From an uncultured Bacilli bacterium (GTDB lineage Bacteria > Bacillota_I > Bacilli_A > RF39 > UBA660): a stretch of 32,448 nucleotides of DNA. A program made the position numbers and the translations under genes. The stretch lies in contig CAJUIY010000017.1 of the NCBI GenBank assembly GCA_910586865.1, forward strand, positions 1 through 32,448, written 5' to 3'. This document shows, piece by piece, positions 1 through 8,560 of this stretch (position 1 is the stretch's first letter; every line of letters begins with the position of its first letter). A model generated the notes under the pieces. It was given only the letters and a program-made list of their open reading frames with translations, was not told where the DNA came from and did no database searches.

Positions 1-90
1 ATTTTCCCGTTGATGTTTTGGAAATTTCAGGACATTTTCAAAAATTATTGACATATATTTTATAATCTAAAATTTATCGTTTATTCTTTT

Positions 91-543
91 CTAAGAAATT
101 TGCTTCTGATATTCTTTAACCTTTCGTATTTCATATTCTTTAAATTCGACGATAAAGTTTGTCATTTCATCAATAAAATTTGTCTTCGTTTTCATCATTT
201 CAATAAATGGTGTATCTTCAAAAATATATATTGTAGAATCCACTTCTGGTGAAACCGTATACAAAATATGTGCCCATTTTAACTTTGCTACTGCCTCATC
301 GAAATCTTCTGAATACGAATGGATACCATTATTTTTTAAATGAATATCATCTAATAAATTATTATACTTATCATCTCTTTTACAACTAGCGATGAATTCA
401 ACTAATTTATCTCTATCAAAAAAGTATTCTTCCTGTTGAACATATAAAGCACTAAATAAGGATAGAAAATCATATGGAGAAAAAGGGGAATCATAAAACC
501 TATCAATATATTTTACATTACTTTCTCTGTTATTCATCCTCAT
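91..543 (-). CDS. Hypothetical protein, 150 aa
   Basis: I do not recognise this protein. It is soluble, acidic/basic mixed and rich in aromatic residues, with no signal peptide or membrane segment visible. The ATG at 543 has a GAAGGA-like ribosome site at 556-561, about 12 nt upstream; a second in-frame ATG at 537 would leave an 18-nt gap and is less likely. It ends with TAG at 91-93. It is the last minus-strand gene seen before the window edge and lies downstream of the S51 peptidase gene (48-nt gap), so the two may be co-transcribed. No function is proposed. Confidence 0.6.
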   Translation of the reverse strand: MRMNNRESNVKYIDRFYDSPFSPYDFLSLFSALYVQQEEYFFDRDKLVEFIASCKRDDKYNNLLDDIHLKNNGIHSYSEDFDEAVAKLKWAHILYTVSPEVDSTIYIFEDTPFIEMMKTKTNFIDEMTNFIVEFKEYEIRKVKEYQKQIS

Positions 544-591
544 AAAATAGTCATTTCCTTCTTATAAAATTAGAATACCATATTTAATCAT

Positions 592-1209
592 CTAATTCAA
601 TGTCTCTATAATAACTTCTCCATCTTTTACCGCTTTATAATTTATATTATCTTTCTTACACCTTTCTACAACTTTCTCTATCAAATGTACCTTATGATAA
701 TTTGATTTATAATGTGGTATAAAGACATAGTCTATTAGCCCTAGTCCTCTATAAATAATACCATCTTCTCGATAAAAGTTAATGGGATCATCCACTTGAT
801 TAAGTATGTTTATATTTTTAGAAAGTACACAAGCACCAGAGCTATAACCTATGTATAGGTAATCTTTATTTCTCTTACTCATTAAAAATGTATCAAATCC
901 ACTATATTTCATAGCCTGCCTTAGTACAAATACATTTCCACCCATGACACAACAAGCATGATATTCTTTAAAATCGATATCCAGTTCTTCTCTCTTATCA
1001 AAATAATCTTTTAAATCAACAATTGTAACTGTAAAACCTATTTGTTCTAATAACTCTTTATCTTCCTTACTATTTTTTTGAATTACTTCTTCTTTCTTCA
1101 TCTCAAGTGCATTATAGATAAGTAATATTTTATTATCATGACTTTGAATCCACTTTTTTAGATATTCTACTTCCTTACCAAATTTTTGAGATGATAAATA
1201 TAATACCAT
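592..1209 (-). CDS. Peptidase S51 family protein (dipeptidase E-like)
   Basis: This 205-aa cytoplasmic protein matches the S51 serine peptidase fold (peptidase E, cyanophycinase relatives). Visible family marks are GGNVFVLRQ at about residues 90-98, the nucleophile elbow GYSSGA at 121-126 with Ser123 as the likely catalytic serine, and a His in IPHY at 166 as the probable triad histidine. Known members hydrolyse Asp-X dipeptides or related substrates; the actual substrate here cannot be read from sequence. The start is firm: AGGAGG at 1215-1220 lies 5 nt before ATG. Length is close to the roughly 200-230 aa of the family. It follows a decayed permease gene and precedes an unknown gene. Confidence 0.85.
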   Translation of the reverse strand: MVLYLSSQKFGKEVEYLKKWIQSHDNKILLIYNALEMKKEEVIQKNSKEDKELLEQIGFTVTIVDLKDYFDKREELDIDFKEYHACCVMGGNVFVLRQAMKYSGFDTFLMSKRNKDYLYIGYSSGACVLSKNINILNQVDDPINFYREDGIIYRGLGLIDYVFIPHYKSNYHKVHLIEKVVERCKKDNINYKAVKDGEVIIETLN

Positions 1210-1225
1210 AGTTACCTCCTTATAT

Positions 1226-1529
1226 TTATCCTTTTATTAATATAACACTAATTACAATTAAAATAGCTGCGACAATCTTTTTGAACAAGTTGTCTCTTTC
1301 TTTTAAAAAGAAATAACCTACAATGACATTTCCTATTACCGTTAAAGCACAAAGTGGGGAGATTAAAGTAACACTACCTAACTGATAAGCTCTTAATTGG
1401 ACAACAGGAACAAGCCCCCAAAATAAACTAGTTAACACCATCACTTTTCGTTGTTTTGGTAACAATCTTATAACACTGATTGAAACTAATTGCAAAAACA
1501 ATGTATAAAATGACATAAAATGCCCACAT
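1226..1529 (-). pseudogene. Remnant of an EamA/DMT-family permease (internal deletion plus frameshift)
   Basis: The native start appears to be the ATG at 1527-1529: a GGGGGG ribosome site at 1538-1543 sits 8 nt upstream. From it reads a first EamA transmembrane helix (MWAFYVILYIVFAISFNQ, then KIVTKTTKSDGV), which stops at TAG 1428-1430 after 33 codons. In another frame, from about 1440 to 1226, reads the end of an EamA domain: three helices including SLFWGLVPVVQLRAYQLG, SPLCALTVIGNVIVGYFFLKER and a final hydrophobic helix ending VISVILIKG. Family proteins have about ten helices (roughly 280-300 aa), so most of the middle is missing and the halves are out of frame. A reading frame of 103 codons starting at 1537 spans the region, but its first 30 residues are the wrong frame of the N-terminal helix and its ribosome site would touch the ATG. 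Drug/metabolite exporter ancestry is well supported; the remnant is very unlikely to be functional. Confidence 0.8.
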
Positions 1530-1546
1530 AAAATCATCCCCCCTTT

Positions 1547-2242
1547 TTAAGAAAAGAAGAAAATAATCACAGAAGAAATAATTCCAAGTAAAATCATAGC
1601 AATTGGTAATATTAAGAAATTAGTAAAGGCAGCTTGTCTATTTTCCATAATGTTACTGTATAAATCTCTTGTTTCTTTATCGGCATCTGAATAAGCAGAA
1701 CCAACAGAAGTAGATTTTACCTTTTGAATTCCTCGAGATAATCCTCCATCGATATCCTTTCCACCATTCACCTCTTTTTGTAATTTCTCTAACTCTAATT
1801 CATTTCTTCTATCCACATAATCCGAATAATATACGACACTGTCTCTATTAATCATACCGTCTATATACCTTTCATCATTTTCAGGAATCAAAGACTTATA
1901 TTCATCATAACTATCCTTTAAAAATTGCTCATATCTAGAATCATCAAATCTTACATAATCCATTAAATCGGTATAGGCTGCTACTTGTAAAATAGCTAGG
2001 TTATGGATATCTCTATTAATCAAATCTCCATTATCTTCTAAAGGTACTTTTTTTAAATTTTTATACTGAATAGGACTTAATTTTTCAACGTTTTTTATTA
2101 GGATATCAGAAGAATTTAAATTACTAATATAATAATCATATCCATGAATATATTTCATCGTTTTTGACATATTATAAAACAGTTTCTGTAAATCTTCTTC
2201 TTTCTTCGTATACCGAAGATACTCCTTTAAATTCATTTCCAT
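1547..2242 (-). CDS. Hypothetical protein with C-terminal membrane anchor, 231 aa
   Basis: The N-terminal 205 residues are soluble and charged. A single hydrophobic helix at about 209-230 ends the protein, giving a tail-anchored topology. A segment near residues 28-50 (KTMKYIHGYDYYISNL, followed by LI) is loosely reminiscent of protein-kinase-like lobes, but no catalytic motif is visible and I do not assign a kinase fold. The start is uncertain: ATG 2242 has AGGTG 8-9 nt upstream, while the in-frame ATG at 2236 has AGGA about 7 nt upstream. It lies just downstream of the sigH terminator and is separated from the permease remnant by a few bases. Function unknown. Confidence 0.65.
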   Translation of the reverse strand: MEMNLKEYLRYTKKEEDLQKLFYNMSKTMKYIHGYDYYISNLNSSDILIKNVEKLSPIQYKNLKKVPLEDNGDLINRDIHNLAILQVAAYTDLMDYVRFDDSRYEQFLKDSYDEYKSLIPENDERYIDGMINRDSVVYYSDYVDRRNELELEKLQKEVNGGKDIDGGLSRGIQKVKSTSVGSAYSDADKETRDLYSNIMENRQAAFTNFLILPIAMILLGIISSVIIFFFS

Positions 2243-2280
2243 ATCCTATTCACCTACTATAAATATTGTATACTAAAAAT

Positions 2281-2300
2281 AAAAAAATAGCAAAGCTATT
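2281..2300 (-). terminator. Intrinsic terminator of sigH
   Basis: On the minus strand a hairpin AATAGC-TTT-GCTATT (plus-strand arms 2286-2291 and 2295-2300) is followed by seven T residues (plus A run 2281-2287). The sigH stop codon TAG (2296-2298) lies inside the 5' arm of the stem. Confidence 0.8.
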
Positions 2301-2904
2301 CCATCATATATTTTATAAATCTTGGTTTATAGTTATGAATATAATTATCTACACTATTAATGGATATATCTAACAACTCTGCTATTTCTCTATACTTAAA
2401 TCCATTACATCTTAGTTCAAATACTAAACTTTGTTTGAAAACAAGACTATTCTTAAATTGGATTAGTTTGCAATAAACATAATTATTTGAAAGATACGTA
2501 TCAGGATTAAAGATAGAATCATCTACTAACTCATTTTCATAAAAGAAAATATCCTCGTTCTCAGATTGGTTTATGGAATAAGCAGTGTTTAATACCTCAC
2601 TTTTAGAAGAGGTATACTTCCTACAATATGATTTTATTTCTCTTTCAATACAAATAATACAAAAAGTATAAAAACAAGCATCTTCTGTTTCTTTGTAAGC
2701 ATTAATCGCTTTATATAAACCTACTTGTCCTTCTTGTATCAAATCCTCTCTATCAATTCCTCTTTCTTTTAAATAGTTATAGTATTTACTTGCAATAGAA
2801 ATAATGATTGGTTTATATTTGTGAAAAACAGTATCCTTCGCTTCATCATCATTTTCTCTAATTAAATATAGTTGTTCATAATCATTGATATTTTTATAAT
2901 CCAT
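2296..2904 (-). CDS. sigH: RNA polymerase sigma-70 family factor, SigH-like (sporulation/stationary phase)
   Basis: This 202-aa protein has sigma region 2 (GIDREDLIQEGQVGLYKAI around residues 49-67, then CFYTFCIICIEREI) and a C-terminal region 4 helix-turn-helix (FKYREIAELLDISINSV, about 169-185). Size is close to Bacillus SigH (218 aa). The assignment as SigH rather than another alternative sigma rests on position: cysS, mrnC, rlmB, sigH is the Bacillus order, with yacP missing here. SigH in Bacillus directs early sporulation and competence genes, consistent with spoVG, yabG, yabP and yabQ in this window. It follows rlmB by 6 nt, so it is co-transcribed with rlmB and mrnC, and ends at a terminator overlapping its stop codon. 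Ribosome site AGGG precedes the ATG closely. Confidence 0.85.
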   Translation of the reverse strand: MDYKNINDYEQLYLIRENDDEAKDTVFHKYKPIIISIASKYYNYLKERGIDREDLIQEGQVGLYKAINAYKETEDACFYTFCIICIEREIKSYCRKYTSSKSEVLNTAYSINQSENEDIFFYENELVDDSIFNPDTYLSNNYVYCKLIQFKNSLVFKQSLVFELRCNGFKYREIAELLDISINSVDNYIHNYKPRFIKYMME

Positions 2905-2910
2905 AGCACC

Positions 2911-3606
2911 CTACTTTCTATTGCGGACTACTTCATATATCATAATTCCTGATGCTACACTAGCATTCAAACTGTTAATTTCTCCATACATTGGTATTTT
3001 AGCAACAAAATCACAGGACTTTCTTACTATATTGGAAATACCCTTTCCTTCATTCCCTATTACTAAAGCTATCTTTCCTTGATAATCAATATCCCTATAA
3101 TCAATACTCTCTTCCAAAGCGGTACCAACTATCCAAAATCCCATTTTTTTTAGTTTATCCATTGCATTCACAATATTAGATACGGAAATTACTTCCATGT
3201 TTGTTAAAGCGCCTGCACTTGTTTTCATTACTGTCGAATTTACTTGTACTTGCCTATCTTTTGGAATAATAATGGCATCTACCCCTGCTGCCTCACTTGT
3301 CCTAATAATAGCACCAAGATTATGTGGATCCTCTAAATGATCTAAGATCACAATAAAACTATCTTGATTCGTAATATCTGTCATATGTTTATATTTATAA
3401 TCCGCAATGTCTACGATTATACCTTGATGATTCGCACTACACAAATAATCCATTTCTCTTTTTGACTTTATTTCTATCTTAAATTTTGATTTTTCTAATA
3501 GAGAATTTATCTCTTTATCACTGAAATTTTCTTGTAAAATTACTTTTTTAATATTCTGTTGTGATTTTAGTAATTCAATTGCTATCTTTCTTCCATATAC
3601 TAACAT
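2911..3606 (-). CDS. rlmB: 23S rRNA 2'-O-methyltransferase, TrmH/SpoU family (RlmB)
   Basis: The 231-aa protein has a short N-terminal substrate-binding domain and a SpoU/TrmH knotted methyltransferase domain. Motif 1 reads LEDPHNLGAIIRTSEAAGVD (about 91-110), with the conserved Asn and Arg; motifs 2 and 3 are IGNEGKGIS (about 183-191) and INSLNASVASGIMIYE (about 210-225), which forms the trefoil-knot SAM pocket. The family methylates the 2'-O of a guanosine in 23S rRNA (G2251 in E. coli numbering). ATG 3606 has AGGAGA upstream and overlaps the last codons of mrnC by 7 nt, implying translational coupling. The mrnC-rlmB pair is conserved in Bacillus. Confidence 0.92.
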   Translation of the reverse strand: MLVYGRKIAIELLKSQQNIKKVILQENFSDKEINSLLEKSKFKIEIKSKREMDYLCSANHQGIIVDIADYKYKHMTDITNQDSFIVILDHLEDPHNLGAIIRTSEAAGVDAIIIPKDRQVQVNSTVMKTSAGALTNMEVISVSNIVNAMDKLKKMGFWIVGTALEESIDYRDIDYQGKIALVIGNEGKGISNIVRKSCDFVAKIPMYGEINSLNASVASGIMIYEVVRNRK

Positions 3607-3983
3607 ATTCTTTCTCCTAAGATATAAGACATAATTTCTTTAATTCTATCATCCTTTTCTTCTAGTTTTAAATACCCTATTAATGCTTCTAATCCTGTAG
3701 CATGTTTATAAGTAATAATATCACAATTTTTAGGGTGAGATCCGCTTTTATAATTACGAGCTCTTTTTACAATCGTTAACTCCTCTTCTGTTAAAAATCC
3801 CTTGTCTATTAAATCTCTTAAAAAAGAGGCTTGCCCTTTGGCACTCACATAGTGAATGGATTGTTTTTGCAATTCATTTACATTATTTATTCCTAAATTA
3901 ATTAAATATCTTCTAATATAATTTTCATAAACCGTATCACCAAGATATGCTAAGACAAGAGAATTCATTTCTTTTGTACTCAT
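3600..3983 (-). CDS. mrnC: Mini-ribonuclease III (MrnC)
   Basis: This 127-aa protein is an RNase III catalytic domain without the dsRNA-binding domain, as expected for Mini-III, which matures 23S rRNA ends in Bacilli. The signature LVLAYLGDTVYENYIRRYL (residues 9-27) carries the acidic residues Asp16 and Glu20, and the second acidic motif is TGLEALIGYL near residue 96-105. The RARNYKSGSHPKN stretch is also family-typical. GGAGG lies a few nt before the ATG at 3983. It overlaps rlmB by 7 nt and follows an unrelated inserted gene (4031-4669) that separates it from cysS, its usual upstream neighbour. Confidence 0.93.
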   Translation of the reverse strand: MSTKEMNSLVLAYLGDTVYENYIRRYLINLGINNVNELQKQSIHYVSAKGQASFLRDLIDKGFLTEEELTIVKRARNYKSGSHPKNCDIITYKHATGLEALIGYLKLEEKDDRIKEIMSYILGERIC

Positions 3984-4016
3984 ACTTCCTCCAAATCAAC
4001 ATTTCTAAACAAAGAT

Positions 4017-4042
4017 AAAAAACAAAAATTTTATTTTGTTTT
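4017..4042 (-). terminator. Intrinsic terminator downstream of the 4031-4669 gene
   Basis: Minus-strand hairpin AAAACAAAA-TAAAAT-TTTTGTTTT (plus arms 4019-4027 and 4034-4042) runs into a T tract (plus A run 4017-4022). The stop codon TAA of the gene (4031-4033) lies in the loop. The stem is all A/T apart from one C-G pair, so strength is uncertain. Confidence 0.65.
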
Positions 4043-4669
4043 CTCTGATACATTTTTTACAAATCTAGCAGTTTCTAGAATCATTTTATCATATCGTTGC
4101 ACAACTTTATCTGGATTTTTTGCTTCCTCATAATCACTACTATACCCTACTATTTGACAATTACCAATAGCATCTACTAAAGTTTCCTGTTTTCCATGAA
4201 GTGTGGCACTATCTCCACGACCAGAGGTCAACCACAAACCATCTGCATGCTCCTGCCAGATAGTATAGTCATCCCATTTTCCACCTTTTTCTTTAGCAAT
4301 ATCTTCCTTTAATATTCTTAAACATATATTTTCTATATCTTTCTTATTCTCCATTAGTTTCCCATATATATTTTTTTTCCTCGACTCTTCCTTTTCATCC
4401 TGATATTCACTTATTAAGTTAGATACTTCCTCTAATTTATTTATTCTACTTTCATTTTCTTCACTAATATCAACTTGAAATAACTGTTCAACTTGTTGAC
4501 TATAACTAGGGTATTCCTTAGAATAAGTAAGATTTTTATTTTCTTCTAGATGTCCATTATACATCATACCACAAACTGTTACTACTCCAAAAGTTAAAGG
4601 AATTGCTACTGCCTTTTTTATATTTTTCTTAATTATTGTTCCAACCTTAGACTCTTTACTTAAATTCAT
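4031..4669 (-). CDS. Hypothetical membrane-anchored protein between cysS and mrnC, 212 aa
   Basis: I do not recognise this family. A basic N-terminus (residues 1-18) precedes one hydrophobic helix (about 19-37, AVAIPLTFGVVTVCGMMY). The remainder would be extracytoplasmic and is highly charged, with a helical stretch at about 70-125 (SRINKLEEVSNLISEYQDEK, then EESRKKN) and a C-terminal part with several Trp, Tyr and Gly residues (WDDYTIWQEHADGLWLTSGRG). AGGAGG at 4678-4683 lies 8 nt before the ATG. It has its own extended -10 promoter and its own terminator, so it is an independent unit inserted between two genes that are adjacent in Bacillus. No function is proposed. Confidence 0.65.
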   Translation of the reverse strand: MNLSKESKVGTIIKKNIKKAVAIPLTFGVVTVCGMMYNGHLEENKNLTYSKEYPSYSQQVEQLFQVDISEENESRINKLEEVSNLISEYQDEKEESRKKNIYGKLMENKKDIENICLRILKEDIAKEKGGKWDDYTIWQEHADGLWLTSGRGDSATLHGKQETLVDAIGNCQIVGYSSDYEEAKNPDKVVQRYDKMILETARFVKNVSEKTK

Positions 4670-4692
4670 GCCAAAGACCTCCTACCATTTAT

Positions 4693-4701
4693 AGTATAAC
4701 A
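4693..4701 (-). promoter_or_regulatory. Extended -10 promoter for the 4031-4669 gene
   Basis: Minus strand reads TAGTGTTATACT: a TG-N-TATACT extended -10 (plus AGTATA at 4693-4698, TG at 4700-4701). No good -35 is visible 17 nt upstream. The same TAGTGTTATA string occurs in front of the transporter gene (8663) and divIC. Confidence 0.55.
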
Positions 4702-4737
4702 CTATTCTTTATAAGATAAGTCATTAAGTGCAATACT

Positions 4738-6132
4738 TTACATTTTATTAACAAATTCATAGATAGTTCCTTCACGGGTATCAATCAACTTAATCCCTTT
4801 TCCTAGTAATTCTTCTCTAATTCTATCAGCAAGTTCATAATTTTTTAACTGCTTTGCTTCTTCTCTTTCTTTTATTTTTTGTTTTACTTCTTCTTCTAAT
4901 TCTTTATCATCTTTTGTCTTTAATAAATCAAGACTAAATACTCTGTCCCACATATCAATTAATTTTATTTTAGTGGTATTACTCACATCACTTTTTAATA
5001 AATCATAAAGTAGAGTTATCGCATTCGCTGTATTTAAATCATCCCCAATATATTCCTTAAATTTTCTGTCATAAAAATCATAATCCTGCTGATTAAAATC
5101 TCCATCTTCTGATAAAGTTGATATTTTATTTTTTAACTTCGTATAAGCATTCTCGGCATTACTTAAAGCTTCGTAAGAAAAAGTTAATACTTTTCGATAA
5201 GATGCATTTAGACACATAAATCGATAAGATAATGGATTATAACCTTTCTTCTTCAATAAATCAATGGTTAGAAACTCCCCTTTCGATTTGGACATTTTTC
5301 CAGTAGAATCATTAAGATGTTCTCCATGTACCCAATATTTACACCATTTATGACCTAAGTAAGCTTCACTTTGAGCAATTTCATTCGTGTGATGTGGAAA
5401 AATATTATCAATACCACCACAGTGAATGTCTAAGTATTCTCCTAAAAATTGAATACTAATCCCACTACATTCGATATGCCAACCAGGATATCCTACTCCC
5501 CATGGAGAGTCCCATTTTAGTTCTTGATCTTCAAATTTTGATTTGGTAAACCATAAAGCAAAGTCTGCCTGATTTCTCTTGAAAGAATCCTCTTCTACTC
5601 CTTCTCTCACACCAACAACCATTTCATCTACTTTATGATTGGTTAACTGATAGTAATCTTCTACTTTCGTAGTATCAAAGTAAACATTTCCTCCACTTTC
5701 GTAAGCAAACCCTTTTTCCATCAACTTCTCTACTATTTCGATATAAGTATCAATATGGCTGGTTGCTTTTTCCACGATTTCTGGCCATTTCATATTTAGA
5801 CTCTCAATATCCTTCTTAAATTGTTCGGTATAAAACTCAGCAATCTCCATTACTGTTTTGTTCTCTCTTTTTGCCCCTTTTAGCATTTTATCTTCACCAG
5901 AATCAGAATCACTAGTTAAATGTCCAACATCGGTGATATTCATACATCTAGTAACTTGATAACCTAAATAATTTAATGTTTTTTCAAGTACATCCTCAAA
6001 TACATAACTTCTTAAATTACCGATATGAGCAAAATGATATACGGTTGGTCCACAAGTATACATTTTTACAGAGTCTTTATGATAAGGAATAAACTCTTCA
6101 ACTTTTCTCGTTAATGTATTATAAATTTTCAT
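4738..6132 (-). CDS. cysS: Cysteinyl-tRNA synthetase
   Basis: Class I aminoacyl-tRNA synthetase charging tRNA-Cys, 464 aa with the start at 6132 (family about 460-470 aa). The start MKIYNTLTRK is preferred over an in-frame ATG at 6153 because AGGTG (6138-6142) lies 5 nt upstream. Visible motifs: MYTCGPTVY with the zinc-ligand Cys27, the HIGH-type signature FAHIGNL (residues 34-40), the zinc/substrate segment WHIECSGIS, HCGGIDNIFPHHTNE, and the KMSKS loop (GKMSKSKG, around residue 265). The C-terminal helical anticodon region ends REELLGKGIKLIDTREGT. It follows clpC with a 98-nt gap that is too short to hold a T-box leader. Bacillus order cysS-mrnC-rlmB is kept except for the inserted gene downstream. 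Confidence 0.96.
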   Translation of the reverse strand: MKIYNTLTRKVEEFIPYHKDSVKMYTCGPTVYHFAHIGNLRSYVFEDVLEKTLNYLGYQVTRCMNITDVGHLTSDSDSGEDKMLKGAKRENKTVMEIAEFYTEQFKKDIESLNMKWPEIVEKATSHIDTYIEIVEKLMEKGFAYESGGNVYFDTTKVEDYYQLTNHKVDEMVVGVREGVEEDSFKRNQADFALWFTKSKFEDQELKWDSPWGVGYPGWHIECSGISIQFLGEYLDIHCGGIDNIFPHHTNEIAQSEAYLGHKWCKYWVHGEHLNDSTGKMSKSKGEFLTIDLLKKKGYNPLSYRFMCLNASYRKVLTFSYEALSNAENAYTKLKNKISTLSEDGDFNQQDYDFYDRKFKEYIGDDLNTANAITLLYDLLKSDVSNTTKIKLIDMWDRVFSLDLLKTKDDKELEEEVKQKIKEREEAKQLKNYELADRIREELLGKGIKLIDTREGTIYEFVNKM

Positions 6133-6230
6133 AAAATCACCTACTAACATCATACCATAATTAAAGGAAAAGAACCACCTTATACGATGATTCCTAATCG
6201 AATAACTAACGAATTACAAATATTTAAAAC

Positions 6231-8540
6231 TTAATTACTACAAGTTTCTTTTACTGTTATATTTTTTTCTCCATCCAATATTTTATTAATAATATAGTTG
6301 TTGATTTTCTTATCAATTACTTTATCTACTTTTCTGGCACCATAATCTTCATATTTAGATTCTTCTTTTATCTCATCTACTAACTTTCTAGAAAAAGAGA
6401 GTGTGATATCACGTTTTAAATAGTATTCTTTTAAGTTTTTAAGTTTTAATTTAATAACATTTTGAATATCTTCATCACACAAATTATTAAATAAGATAAT
6501 ATCATCAATTCGATTAATAAATTCAATACTAAAGAAATCATTTAATTTATCCATAAGTTGATCATTGAAAGTATTATGAAAACCTATTTTATCCCCACTC
6601 ATTCCTAAGTTAGATGTCATAAAAATAGTAACATTATGAAAATAAACCTCATTTCCTTTGGAATCTTTTATTTTTCCTTCATCTAAAACTTGTAAAAAAA
6701 GTTTAATCACATCCGTACTTGCTTTTTCTATCTCATCAAGAAGTAATACCGAATAAGGGTTATTTCTAATCTTTTCTAATAAATAGTTCTCATCATCATA
6801 ACCTACATACCCAGGAGGAGAACCAATGATTTTACTAATAGAATGTGCTTCTTTATATTCGCTCATATCTACTCGTATAAAATTATTCTTATCATAAATT
6901 TCTTTGGCATACTCTTTTACTAATAAAGTTTTTCCTACTCCCGTTTTACCAATTAACAAGAAAGAATGTGGTTTGTTATTAGAAAATCCCAATTGTTTTC
7001 TTTTCGTATATTCACAAATTGTTTCAATGGCCTTTTCTTGTCCAAATATTTTCTTTTTTAATTTACTTTCTAGATTTAATATCTTCTTATTATTCATATT
7101 AAACTCATATAATGGTACATTTACTTTTTTGGAAACTACTAATAATACCATTTCTTTTGTTATTTCACTTTTTTGTTTATTTTTACTAGCTTTTAATTGT
7201 AATTTATTAATCTTTGTTTCGATTTCTGATTGTTTATTTTTTAATTCGGTTGCTTTATCAAAATTCCCTTTCATAATTTCTTCTTTTTTCATCTTTATAA
7301 TAGAATTCAACTTCTGATTTAACTCGATTATTTTCTCTTCACCATTCGATTTCATTAATACGGTTCTAGCACAAACTTCATCTAAGATATCTATTGCTTT
7401 ATCTGGAAATTTTCTATTATAAATATATTTATCAGAACACTCCACAATATAATCAATAACAGATAGTGGAATTATAGTATTATGAAAACTTTCATAGATG
7501 GGTTTTAATTTTTTTAAGATATCTTTTGTTTTGGAAGCACTTGGTTCTTTAATATCTATTTTTTGGAATCTCCGATCTAAAGCTTTATCTTTTTCTAAGA
7601 ATTTGGTATATTCTTCTGTTGTAGTTGCTCCAATCACTCTTATTTTAGAACGAGCAAGAGCGGGTTTTAATATATTAGAAGCATCGATGGCTCCTTCTGC
7701 TCCTCCTGCACCAATCAATGTATGTATTTCGTCGATAAATAAAATTAAATCTGGCTGATTTTCTACCTCTTTTACTAATTTATTAATTCTTTCTTCAAAT
7801 TCTCCTCTATATTTCGTGCCTGCTACTAAAGAAGACATCGAAACAGATAGAATTCTTTTCTTTCGTAAGTTCTCTGGAACCATATCTAATGTAATTCTAG
7901 TAGCAAGTGCTTCCACAATAGCCGTTTTTCCTACTCCCGCTTCTCCTATTAATAAGGGATTATTTTTACATCTTCTAGATAAAATTTCAATTACTCGGTT
8001 GATTTCTTCATCTCTTCCAATTACTGGATCTAAGTCTCCATTTAAACTTTGTTGATTTAAATCAATAGAGTAATCATCTATCATTAACTTTCTTTGATTT
8101 TTTGATTTCTTTAAGACAAAATTATTGGAAAATTCATCATATAAAGCATCAATATCTATATTCATACCCATTAGTATTCGAATAGCAACTCCATCCCCTT
8201 CTTCTAATAGGGATAAGAAAAGATGAAAAACTGTAATTTCTTTTTCTTTATTTTCTCTACAATCAATAGTAGCGTTTTCAATAATTCTTTTTAAAAGGGG
8301 AGTATATAAAAACCAATTATTGGCTATTGTACCCTTCCCAATTACTTTGACTACCTCATTTTTAAAGCTTTCATAGTTAATGCCATACTCACTTAATTTC
8401 TGACATACATCTAAATCTTTATTGGATAAAATGGCAAGCAACAAATGTTCACTTCCCACATAGGGATGTTTTAAGGATGCCATTTCTTTTTTCGCAATTA
8501 ATAAAACTTTCTGAGACTCTTCACTAAATTTTGAAAACAT
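6231..8540 (-). CDS. clpC: ClpC-type AAA+ protease chaperone
   Basis: HSP100 unfoldase of 769 aa feeding substrates to ClpP. Order of parts: Clp N-domain repeats (about 1-145), AAA+ domain 1 with Walker A GEAGVGKT (199-206) and Walker B LILFIDE (265-271), a middle segment with a UVR-like region (about 408-440, EEIMKGNFDKATELKNKQ), AAA+ domain 2 with Walker A GKTGVGKT (531-538) and Walker B VLLLDE (598-603). An IGF tripeptide at 652-654 corresponds to the ClpP-docking loop, so partnership with ClpP is expected. Bacillus ClpC is about 810 aa. In Bacillus the gene ends the ctsR-mcsA-mcsB-clpC operon; none of those three is here, and lysS is separated from clpC by a transporter. GGAGGAG precedes the ATG, and a TTGCAA/TAAAAT promoter is visible. 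I see no CtsR-type heptad repeat upstream. Confidence 0.93.
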   Translation of the reverse strand: MFSKFSEESQKVLLIAKKEMASLKHPYVGSEHLLLAILSNKDLDVCQKLSEYGINYESFKNEVVKVIGKGTIANNWFLYTPLLKRIIENATIDCRENKEKEITVFHLFLSLLEEGDGVAIRILMGMNIDIDALYDEFSNNFVLKKSKNQRKLMIDDYSIDLNQQSLNGDLDPVIGRDEEINRVIEILSRRCKNNPLLIGEAGVGKTAIVEALATRITLDMVPENLRKKRILSVSMSSLVAGTKYRGEFEERINKLVKEVENQPDLILFIDEIHTLIGAGGAEGAIDASNILKPALARSKIRVIGATTTEEYTKFLEKDKALDRRFQKIDIKEPSASKTKDILKKLKPIYESFHNTIIPLSVIDYIVECSDKYIYNRKFPDKAIDILDEVCARTVLMKSNGEEKIIELNQKLNSIIKMKKEEIMKGNFDKATELKNKQSEIETKINKLQLKASKNKQKSEITKEMVLLVVSKKVNVPLYEFNMNNKKILNLESKLKKKIFGQEKAIETICEYTKRKQLGFSNNKPHSFLLIGKTGVGKTLLVKEYAKEIYDKNNFIRVDMSEYKEAHSISKIIGSPPGYVGYDDENYLLEKIRNNPYSVLLLDEIEKASTDVIKLFLQVLDEGKIKDSKGNEVYFHNVTIFMTSNLGMSGDKIGFHNTFNDQLMDKLNDFFSIEFINRIDDIILFNNLCDEDIQNVIKLKLKNLKEYYLKRDITLSFSRKLVDEIKEESKYEDYGARKVDKVIDKKINNYIINKILDGEKNITVKETCSN

Positions 8541-8560
8541 CTTATCTCCTCCTATAAAAT

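Noticed and set aside
48..66. Promoter from TTGACA (48-53) and TATAAT (61-66) on the plus strand
   Set aside because: The spacer is only 7 nt, so the two boxes cannot act together.
1514..1537. Small intact EamA-like or SMR-type protein starting at 1537 or 1516
   Set aside because: The ribosome site fits only the ATG at 1529, in another frame, which encodes the true first helix; the 1537 frame before about 1440 is out of phase.
6133..6230. T-box or other amino-acid leader before cysS or lysS
   Set aside because: The gaps are under 100 nt before cysS and 12 nt before lysS; no specifier stem or antiterminator is present.
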